A stretch of 59,781 nt of DNA. Origin: an uncultured Oscillospiraceae bacterium (lineage in GTDB: Bacteria; Bacillota; Clostridia; Oscillospirales; Oscillospiraceae). The number at the start of each line of letters is the position of its first letter. Position 1 is the stretch's first letter. Under the pieces are notes generated by a model. It was not told where the DNA came from. It saw only the letters and a program-made list of their open reading frames with translations, and did no database searches. Shown one piece after another: positions 54,212 through 59,781 of the stretch. Location: positions 1-59,781 of the forward strand of contig CAKUMO010000015.1 in the NCBI GenBank assembly GCA_934667815.1, read 5' to 3'. A program made the translations under genes and the position numbers.

Positions 54212-54508
54212 ATGGCTAAGATTTCCGGTAAGTATGAGATCGTCTATATCATCGATCCCGCAAAGGGTGAAGAGGGTATTGCCGCTCTTGTGGAAAAGTT
54301 CAAGGCGATGGTTGAGGCAGAAGGTACTCTCACGGGTATCGAGGAATGGGGCAAGCGCCGGCTGGCCTATCCCATCAACGATCTTCCCGAAGGTTACTAC
54401 GTTCTGATGAACTGCGAATGCAAGCCCGAGCTCCCCGCTGAGCTGGACCGTGTGTTCAAGATCACTGACGGCATTCTGCGTTCCATCATCGTCGCTGTCG
54501 AAGAGTAA
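54212..54508 (+). CDS. rpsF: 30S ribosomal protein S6
   Basis: 98 residues from ATG 54212; AAGGAGG lies 11 bases upstream. KYEIVYIIDPAKGEEGIAAL, EWGKRRLAYPINDLPEGYYV and VFKITDGILRSIIV match S6, which pairs with S18 on the small-subunit platform. Head of the conserved rpsF-ssb-rpsR operon. Confidence 0.97.
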   Translation: MAKISGKYEIVYIIDPAKGEEGIAALVEKFKAMVEAEGTLTGIEEWGKRRLAYPINDLPEGYYVLMNCECKPELPAELDRVFKITDGILRSIIVAVEE

Positions 54509-54520
54509 GGAGGCACGTTC

Positions 54521-55000
54521 ATGCTGAACCACATTGTTCTCATGGGCCGCCTTACCCGTGACCCCGAGCTGCGTCGGACAGGCTCCGGTGTGGCAGTGGC
54601 CACATTCTCGCTGGCGGTTGACCGCGACTTTGGCAGCAGCGCCACCGGCGAAAAGGAAACGGACTTCATCGACATCGTGGTATGGCGCAATACGGCTGAG
54701 TTCGTCAGCAAGTATTTCACCAAGGGCCGCATGGCAGTGGTGTCCGGCCGTCTCCAGATTCGCAACTGGAACGACAAGGACGGAAACAAGCGCCGCAGCG
54801 CCGAGGTCGTTGCCGATAATGTCTATTTCGGTGACTCCAAGCGCGACAATCAGGACGGCGGCTACACCGGCTCTGCTCCGGCTTACGGCGGTTATTCCGC
54901 ACCGGCTCAGCAGTCCGGTAGTTATGCTGCGCCCAGCGCCCCAGCTCCGGCGTCCGGCTTCTCTATGATCGAGGACGACGACAGCCAGCTTCCGTTCTAA
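54521..55000 (+). CDS. ssb: Single-stranded DNA-binding protein
   Basis: 159 residues: OB fold (MLNHIVLMGRLTRDPELRRT, VATFSLAVDRDF, FVSKYFTKGRMAVVSGRLQI) to about residue 108, a Gly/Ser/Ala/Pro/Tyr linker, and the acidic tip DDDSQLPF that recruits repair and replication partners. Between rpsF and rpsR as usual; AAGGAGGCACG precedes the start. Confidence 0.97.
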   Translation: MLNHIVLMGRLTRDPELRRTGSGVAVATFSLAVDRDFGSSATGEKETDFIDIVVWRNTAEFVSKYFTKGRMAVVSGRLQIRNWNDKDGNKRRSAEVVADNVYFGDSKRDNQDGGYTGSAPAYGGYSAPAQQSGSYAAPSAPAPASGFSMIEDDDSQLPF

Positions 55001-55038
55001 ACTTTTTCACTTGAGTCTGAAAGAAGGAGGATTTCATC

Positions 55039-55272
55039 ATGGCAAACGATAGAGTTCGCCCGCGTAAGCGCAAGAAGGTATGCAACTTCTGCGTTGAGAA
55101 GGCTACCAGCATCGATTTCAAGGATTCTGCAAAGCTCCGCCGTTATACGTCCGAGCGCGGCAAGATCCTGCCCCGCCGTACCACCGGCACCTGCGCAGCG
55201 CACCAGCGCCAACTGACCATCGCCATTAAGCGCGCTCGTCAGATTGCTCTCCTGCCCTACGTCGCAGACTGA
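55039..55272 (+). CDS. rpsR: 30S ribosomal protein S18
   Basis: 77 residues: basic N-terminus [12 protein letters not shown], then [20 protein letters not shown] and [20 protein letters not shown], typical of S18, retaining cysteines (CNFC) as in zinc-type forms. Final gene of the operon, terminator 15 bases on. Confidence 0.97.
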   Translation: MANDRVRPRKRKKVCNFCVEKATSIDFKDSAKLRRYTSERGKILPRRTTGTCAAHQRQLTIAIKRARQIALLPYVAD

Positions 55273-55287
55273 TCGAATGAACAGCCG

Positions 55288-55321
55288 CCGCCCTGTGAGA
55301 TTCCTCACAGGGCGGTTTTTT
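55288..55321 (+). terminator. Terminator of rpsF-ssb-rpsR
   Basis: Perfect 12-bp arms (55288-55299/55304-55315) with an ATTC loop and six T. Confidence 0.9.
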
Positions 55322-55337
55322 ATCCATTATGCCCGTC

Positions 55338-56831
55338 TCACAGAGCCTCCATCATCACCTTCTGTGTTGCAATGTGCTCACAGAAGGCGCGGTCGTGCTC
55401 GGCAAAAATGAGCGTCGGGCGAAATTCCAGCAGCATCTGCTCGATCTGCATGCGCGCAATTACATCGATATAATTCATCGGCTCGTCCCAGACATGCAGG
55501 TGTGCCTGTTCGCAGAGCGACCGTGCGATCAGGACTTTTTTCTTCTGTCCTGTGCTCAAACCGGAAAGCTCCCGCTCAAGCTGCGCTTTTGGAACACCCA
55601 GCTTGACAAGGATCGTGAAAAACAGACTTTCATCCACGCCGCTGCCGCGCAGAAACTCTGCCACGCTCCCGCATAGCCAGGAAACATTCTGACTGACGTG
55701 GGAAATCTTCAGGCCGTTCCCCTTCCAAAGCTCGCCGGTGTGCGGAATCTCCTGCCCGCACAGCAACTTTAAGAGGCTGCTTTTCCCGCAGCCGTTCGGG
55801 CCTTGCAGCGCAATGCGCTCTCCTGCGCGGATGGAAAGATTGACGGGCTTGCAGACAGCGCCCGCGCCGAAATCGAGCTGCACCCCGCGCAGCTCCGCCA
55901 GCCGTTCCGCAGGAAAAGAGAGCTGCGAGACCTTGAGCGCGTCACTGCGTTCGACATTTTTCAGGAGCTGCTGCTTTTCCGCAATTGCCGCATCCCGGCG
56001 CTTTTCAATGGCCTTGACGCGCGCCATCGTGCGCTCGGCCTTTGCGCCCTGAAAGGAGCGGTAGTTTTTCGGCTTATCCGAGGGCGCGTCCGCACCGATC
56101 TTGCGCTTCTCCGCCGTCGCCGCCCAGCCGTTCTTTTCGCGTGCAGTGTCCTGCAAGCGGGTGATCTCGCGCATCAGCTTTTCATTCTCGGCTTCCTCAA
56201 AGGCATCGTGCCGCTGCTTGTTTTCCCACCACGTCGAGAAATTTCCCTTGCAGACCTGAATGTCCGCGCGGTTGATCGAGAGCATATGGTCAACGCAGCC
56301 GTCGAGGAACGCACGGTCGTGTGAAACGAGCAGGAAGCCGCGCTTGCCATTCAGATAGCGGCTGACGAGCGCTCTGCCTACGCTGTCCAAATGGTTCGTC
56401 GGCTCGTCGATTAATAGGAAGTTGTTTTCTCCGGAAAACAGCACCGCAAGCTGGAGCTTTGTCCGCTCGCCGCTGCTGAGGACGGCATAGGGACGCATCA
56501 AAACCTCCTCGTCGAGCTGCAGCTTTGCCATTTCGCGCTGCACGCGCCAAAGCTCCAAATCCGGCCGCATCTGCATCGCAGCCTCTAAGGCAGAGACGTT
56601 CCCCTCCGGTGCGGAATACGGAAAATACGAAAAATCTACGCTCGATGTGATGCTTCCGTGCGCGTCCAATTTCCCCGTCAACAGGCGTAGAAACGTCGTC
56701 TTGCCGCGCCCGTTGCGTCCTGTGAACCCCAACTTCCACGACGTGTCGAACCGGAAGCTGACGTGGTCAAATATCGTTTCATAGCTGCCCTCGTAGGCAA
56801 AGGTCAGGTTATTTACTTGAATCAATGACAT
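55338..56831 (-). CDS. ABC-F ATPase of the Lsa type (ribosome protection)
   Basis: 497 residues, two ATP-binding domains in one chain without membrane segments. First: GRNGRGKTTFLRLL, LSSGERTKLQLA, FLLIDEPTNHLDSV. Second: GPNGCGKSSLLKLL, LSTGQKKKVLIA, HVWDEPMNYIDVIA. The domains are joined by a helical charged linker (about 180-290). The start SLIQVNNLTFAYEGSYETIF matches the Lsa/Vga group, whose members displace lincosamides, streptogramin A and pleuromutilins from the ribosome. Actual resistance is not proven by sequence. A separate promoter, a tiny leader ORF and a strong stem-loop lie upstream. Confidence 0.88.
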   Translation of the reverse strand: MSLIQVNNLTFAYEGSYETIFDHVSFRFDTSWKLGFTGRNGRGKTTFLRLLTGKLDAHGSITSSVDFSYFPYSAPEGNVSALEAAMQMRPDLELWRVQREMAKLQLDEEVLMRPYAVLSSGERTKLQLAVLFSGENNFLLIDEPTNHLDSVGRALVSRYLNGKRGFLLVSHDRAFLDGCVDHMLSINRADIQVCKGNFSTWWENKQRHDAFEEAENEKLMREITRLQDTAREKNGWAATAEKRKIGADAPSDKPKNYRSFQGAKAERTMARVKAIEKRRDAAIAEKQQLLKNVERSDALKVSQLSFPAERLAELRGVQLDFGAGAVCKPVNLSIRAGERIALQGPNGCGKSSLLKLLCGQEIPHTGELWKGNGLKISHVSQNVSWLCGSVAEFLRGSGVDESLFFTILVKLGVPKAQLERELSGLSTGQKKKVLIARSLCEQAHLHVWDEPMNYIDVIARMQIEQMLLEFRPTLIFAEHDRAFCEHIATQKVMMEAL

Positions 56832-56850
56832 AGGAATCCCTCCGAATCAG

Positions 56851-56885
56851 CAAATGGCCGCAGGAATGCCTCCTGCGGCCATTTG
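56851..56885 (-). promoter_or_regulatory. Strong stem-loop just upstream of the ABC-F ribosome site
   Basis: Perfect 15-bp arms (56851-56865/56871-56885) with a five-base loop, 20 bases before the start codon and next to GGAGGG (56838-56843). No T run follows, so it may act on translation or as an attenuator partner rather than as a simple terminator. Confidence 0.6.
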
Positions 56886-57004
56886 CCGCCGCGCTATGGG
56901 CGCAGCAAGCCTATCTCGCCGTCGGTTGCGCACATTCCTGCATTCGGGCACAGCAAAGCTGACGGCCGTTCCGCCGTCCTGTTACCCCATCAATTCGCAG
57001 GAAT

Positions 57005-57013
57005 TTAGCGCAT
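57005..57013 (-). CDS. Candidate two-codon leader ORF (Met-Arg) of the ABC-F gene
   Basis: ATG CGC TAA on the minus strand, eight bases after GGAG (57022-57025) and about 27 bases after the predicted transcription start. Leader ORFs of a few codons commonly sense ribosome-stalling antibiotics upstream of ABC-F and erm genes; here the role is inferred from position only. Confidence 0.35.
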   Translation of the reverse strand: MR

Positions 57014-57046
57014 CCTCCCAGCTCCAATCCGATTCAAGATGGTTTG

Positions 57047-57075
57047 ATTATACCACGTCCGGCACACAAATACAA
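57047..57075 (-). promoter_or_regulatory. Promoter of the ABC-F gene
   Basis: Minus strand: TTGTAT (57070-57075), 17 bases, perfect TATAAT (57047-57052). It leaves a leader of about 210 bases. Confidence 0.65.
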
Positions 57076-57111
57076 GCCGGAAAATTTTTTGAAAAAAACG
57101 CAAGCTCCCTA

Positions 57112-57146
57112 TTGACATTTTCAAACTACTGAATATAACACAGTAG
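57112..57146 (+). promoter_or_regulatory. Promoter and dyad operator of the second PadR gene
   Basis: Perfect TTGACA (57112-57117), 16 bases, TATAAC (57134-57139). The -10 sits inside a CTACTG-N9-CAGTAG dyad (57126-57131/57141-57146), a probable PadR site. Confidence 0.7.
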
Positions 57147-57172
57147 CGTAAGGACAACAGAAAGGAGCTGCC

Positions 57173-57499
57173 ATGAACACACAATATAAAAAAGGCGTTT
57201 TGGAGCTGTGCGTGCTGTCGCTCCTGCAAAAGCACGACCGCTATGGCTATGAGATTTCCGAAACGCTTGCCGGACACATCGGCATCGCAGACGGGACGGT
57301 CTACCCCATTCTGCGCAAGCTGAAGGCCGACGGCCTGCTCACCACCTATTTGCAGGAGGAAAGCGGAGGCCCGCCGCGCAAATACTACACGCTCACCGCC
57401 CTCGGCCGTGAAACCTATCAGGCCGCCCGTGCCGAATACCTGCGCTTCGCGCAATCCGTTAAACTACTACTGGAGGATGAAGAACATGACGAAAAGTGA
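57173..57499 (+). CDS. PadR family transcriptional regulator
   Basis: 108 residues: winged helix with VLELCVLSLLQKHDRYGYEI, DGTVYPILRKLKADGLLTTY and the wing GGPPRKYYTLTALGRETY, then a short C-terminal helix. AAAGGAGCTGCC precedes the start. Overlaps the HAAS-domain gene by 14 bases. A second PadR-HAAS pair in the window, only moderately like the one at 3 kb. Confidence 0.92.
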   Translation: MNTQYKKGVLELCVLSLLQKHDRYGYEISETLAGHIGIADGTVYPILRKLKADGLLTTYLQEESGGPPRKYYTLTALGRETYQAARAEYLRFAQSVKLLLEDEEHDEK

Positions 57500-57875
57500 A
57501 TTTATGACTGCACCTGCATCCGAGTTGAATCAACGTAAAATTGCGGATTCTGATGACATCCTGGACAAATACCGCCAACATTTTGCCTTCAAGCTGGCAG
57601 ACGGCTACACTGAAGAAGAAATCGCCGCAAAGCTGGGCGACCCGGTTCGTCTTGCTGCGCAGTTTGAGCCGTCCGAAACATCAAGGTCGGGTGAAAAGCA
57701 CTCGGCCGCTCTGACATGGCTCTGGTTGTCTTGGGCAGATCTGTTTTTCGGCGTATTTGCAGCACAGCTGATCGCCTTCGGCCTTGTGCTGAGCGCATGC
57801 GGTCTCAGCTTCGGTCTGACCGGCACAACTCCTTTTTCCGGTTTATATTCGTCCAGTGCTGCCCGAATTGCATGA
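57486..57875 (+). CDS. HAAS/DUF1700-domain protein, apparently shortened
   Basis: 129 residues from the ATG after GGAGGATGAAGAAC. The N-terminal about 60 residues are a HAAS/DUF1700 domain (MTKSEFM, DILDKYRQHFAFKLADGYTE, EIAAKLGDPVRLAAQFE). One or two hydrophobic segments follow (FFGVFAAQLIAFGLVLSACG), and the protein then ends in a non-hydrophobic tail (GLYSSSAARIA). Relatives are usually 190-300 residues with several membrane segments, so the C-terminal part seems lost by deletion or frameshift. Coupled to the PadR gene. Confidence 0.65.
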   Translation: MTKSEFMTAPASELNQRKIADSDDILDKYRQHFAFKLADGYTEEEIAAKLGDPVRLAAQFEPSETSRSGEKHSAALTWLWLSWADLFFGVFAAQLIAFGLVLSACGLSFGLTGTTPFSGLYSSSAARIA

Positions 57876-57876
57876 A

Positions 57877-57914
57877 ACCCCCTGCTTCCGTTTGCTGAAA
57901 GCAGGGGTTCTTTG
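57877..57914 (+). terminator. Terminator hairpin 1 after the PadR-HAAS pair
   Basis: ACCCCCTGCTT/AAGCAGGGGTT stem (one bulge) with an 11-base loop and TTCTTT; partner of a second hairpin directly downstream. Confidence 0.6.
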
Positions 57915-57921
57915 ACAGGCT

Positions 57922-57955
57922 GAAGCTCCAACACGAAGGTTGGAGCTTCTTGTGT
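57922..57955 (+). terminator. Terminator hairpin 2 after the PadR-HAAS pair
   Basis: Perfect 11-bp arms (57922-57932/57939-57949) followed by TTGTGTT. Tandem to hairpin 1; also separates the convergent gene at 57980. Confidence 0.6.
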
Positions 57956-57979
57956 TCCCGCGCACAACGTATTCGTAAA

Positions 57980-59407
57980 TTATTTCCCGTGGATTTCATC
58001 GTAATTGCGTTTCCACTGTTCGTATTCCTGAATCTTTCGGAGCTTTTCAAGCTCCTCCGTCTGGCGCGCAGCTTCCTGTTCCAGCTTATCATGGTGCCGT
58101 TGCTTCTCACGCAGCAGTTCCCTTTGCAGTGCGAGTGCTTCCTCCGTTTTTTTGATTTCTGCGGCAGCCCTCTTTTGCGCTTCTTCCCTTTCGCGACGCG
58201 CCTGCTCCTGGCGGAGCGATTCCTCAAACTGATCCGCGCTCTGATTGATGAAGCGGTGATAGGTGCTTTCTACCTGTCCCCAAGTCTGGCAGGACGCGCA
58301 GATCGTTAGCAGGCGCTCCAGACAAACGTCGGTGGCCAATTCGCCGTAACGACGGTTGTTCTGCCAGTCGATTCTCCACGCCGGCCAGCCCTTCAGCAAA
58401 GAAGAAAAGCAGGAAAGGTAAAGCACCGGGTGCTTGGCATTGTTCACTTTCAGAAACGTTGCCATATCCGAGCAGTTGCGCTGCGCCTGTGCGCAAAGCG
58501 GCGCAACAACGCGGACCGCCTCAGCATCGCAGGCGCGAATTTTTCCATCATAAAACAGCTTGCAGTGCAAGGGACCAAACCGCTCCTGCCAAAACCATCT
58601 CAGCTCGGAAATATCGACCTTTGCCGCTATTTTTACGCCGATTGCCGGCCCGGAAAGCAAAAGGGCAAACAGAATAATCGTTAAAATCACTTCGACAGCG
58701 TGCGGCAAATGCGCATATTTTTGAATGAGCATCGCAATTCCGCCGGTCACCAGCATTGATGCCAAAAGGCCGATAAGCAGGCCGACCAAGATTTTCCCCC
58801 AGCTAATGAGCCACGCACCCCAGAAGGAAAAGAGGTTTTCCAAAGTGTGGCCCAGCGTGCTTGGTCTTACGCTCAACAGACTTGCACGTCTGGAGAGCAG
58901 CAGCTGCATTTCACTCCGTGACGGATTCTCCGCATCCGATTGAATGCAGGCTTCGGTAGAATAAATCAACGTGTTCAGTCTTTGCCGAAGCTCCTGACCA
59001 AAGGCGGCGGGCGACATTTGCGGTAGGACAGAGGTGTCGATCTGCGGTTTTGCGGATTGGTATGTCATACTGTCAAGAGAATAACGGGTTGTGACACCAT
59101 GATTTGACGTTACCCGCGTAATTTCTGCGATAATTCCAAGCAGGATGCAACAGGCACCCAGCACCAGAAGCGCCCACAGTGGCAGGCGCAGATACCATGC
59201 CTGATCGACTGCTGGAAATACAAACTTACCAATGCTCATCGGAGCGCTGGTCGCAATTGCACCCATCAAGACGCCGCCCGTCGCCCAAATGAGCAGTGCC
59301 GGGATGAGTGTGAGCGCGAGCAGATACAGCGCCAGAATCACCCCAGTAAAAATGCCGCGGAAAAAGGCGATAAACGGATTTCCCTTACTTTTGACATGCT
59401 CATTCAT
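57980..59407 (-). CDS. Membrane protein with C-terminal coiled coil, unknown function
   Basis: 475 residues. Two N-terminal membrane segments (about 20-45 and 75-95), a soluble stretch, two more segments near residues 200-225 and 235-260, a cysteine-containing globular part (about 280-385), and a highly charged Glu/Gln/Arg coiled coil over the last about 85 residues (SLRQEQARREREEAQKRAA). No catalytic motif is recognised. The GGGAG before the start supports it. It has no operon partner; the upstream 59408-59628 is AT-rich with only a weak promoter candidate (TTTACA-17-TGTATT, minus strand, ending near 59434). Confidence 0.7.
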   Translation of the reverse strand: MNEHVKSKGNPFIAFFRGIFTGVILALYLLALTLIPALLIWATGGVLMGAIATSAPMSIGKFVFPAVDQAWYLRLPLWALLVLGACCILLGIIAEITRVTSNHGVTTRYSLDSMTYQSAKPQIDTSVLPQMSPAAFGQELRQRLNTLIYSTEACIQSDAENPSRSEMQLLLSRRASLLSVRPSTLGHTLENLFSFWGAWLISWGKILVGLLIGLLASMLVTGGIAMLIQKYAHLPHAVEVILTIILFALLLSGPAIGVKIAAKVDISELRWFWQERFGPLHCKLFYDGKIRACDAEAVRVVAPLCAQAQRNCSDMATFLKVNNAKHPVLYLSCFSSLLKGWPAWRIDWQNNRRYGELATDVCLERLLTICASCQTWGQVESTYHRFINQSADQFEESLRQEQARREREEAQKRAAAEIKKTEEALALQRELLREKQRHHDKLEQEAARQTEELEKLRKIQEYEQWKRNYDEIHGK

Positions 59408-59628
59408 TTCACAGCGCTCCCTCTGCTCAGAATCAATACAACGAACGTATATACAGTTGTAAATTTAACACAACAGCGGGATTCCGTCAAGTATTGAACA
59501 TAAATTATTGTCAAAACTTCCAACTTTTGCAACACTGAAGAATCAGATGGATTTAACAATAGACTTTCGTCTTCCTTAATTATAAGGCTGTCTGTATCTT
59601 AGGTAAAGACATGAGAAAATAGTTTTCC

Positions 59629-59781
59629 GGCTAGGGCAAGGATCGTCCTGCCGTTAAAAAACCTGCCGGTGGCAGGTTTTAGGCAGTGACGATAAAGAAA
59701 GACCTACTCGGTTGAGTAGGTCTTGTGTTGGCGTTACCTGTTTTTCTGGCTAGGGCAAGGATCGTCCTGCCGTTAAAAAAC
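59629..59781. repeat. Tandem direct repeat with 119-bp period, cut by the window edge
   Basis: A 34-base sequence beginning GGCTAGGGCAAGGATCGTCC occurs exactly at 59629-59662 and 59748-59781. Each copy can fold into a short stem (GGC-A-AGGA/TCCTGCC). Between copies are a 10-bp-arm hairpin (59658-59667/59671-59680) and an 11-bp-arm hairpin (59699-59709/59714-59724). Nothing coding is apparent. The second copy ends at the last base of the window, so more units may follow. Confidence 0.75.

Noticed and set aside
59629..59781. CRISPR array or integron attC array
   Set aside because: Only two repeats with a 119-bp period, hairpins between them, and no cas or integron integrase gene; the attC core pattern is not convincing.

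Overview
The window looks like a chromosomal segment of a GC-rich (roughly 55-60%), spore-forming, anaerobic gut-type Clostridia, most like Oscillospiraceae. The evidence is sigG followed by a YlmC/YmxH gene, PyrR attenuation of pyr genes, strong AGGAGG ribosome sites, PadR and YtrA-type GntR regulators, many intrinsic terminators, and an oxygen-sensitive iron-sulfur metabolism. No rRNA, CRISPR array or complete mobile element is present.

Layout. 0-6.2 kb: a decayed piece of a conjugative element, then a PadR-controlled minus-strand operon (PadR, HAAS-domain membrane protein, DUF4097 protein, CPBP protease), an HtrA-like protease and a zinc-ribbon protein. 6.3-16.9 kb: a compact ethanolamine-utilisation microcompartment operon (eutG-A-B-C-L-E-M-T-pduL-orf155-eutN-eutH-eutQ). 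It closes on a 273-bp MITE-like element with inverted ends. 17.2-26 kb: YbaK, DUF1003, glycosyltransferase, asparaginase, DUF2284, an amino-acid permease, a secreted CHAP/SLH-like protein, and a GntR/ABC transporter set. 26-31.4 kb: rpsB-tsf, sigG-ylmC, and pyrR-uraA with its attenuator. 31.4-37.6 kb: two alpha/beta hydrolases, tRNA-Thr, a short AT-rich island with a frameshifted gene, azlCD, and a LysR regulator.

37.7-49.1 kb is the most interesting region. Twelve co-directional, mostly overlapping genes encode a malate dehydrogenase of the LDH-like family, class II fumarase, HdrB, HdrC, HdrA, an MvhD/FlxD protein, two FlxB/FlxC-like iron-sulfur proteins, a FlxA-like FAD/NAD(P) reductase, a fumarate-reductase-like iron-sulfur protein and flavoprotein, and a small PQ-loop membrane protein. 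Together they could run oxaloacetate to malate to fumarate to succinate, with the last step served by a soluble NADH-driven flavin-based electron-bifurcating complex rather than a membrane quinol:fumarate reductase. That coupling is inference; the gene families and the order are seen directly. A LysR gene just upstream and this operon share the same palindrome, CTATAT-N8-ATATAG.

49.1-57 kb: a dapA-dapB-hisS-aspS operon (minus), the rpsF-ssb-rpsR operon (plus), and an Lsa-type ABC-F ribosome-protection ATPase with a candidate two-codon leader ORF. 57-59.8 kb: a second PadR gene with a shortened HAAS partner, an unrecognised membrane/coiled-coil protein, and a 119-bp-period repeat that runs off the right edge.
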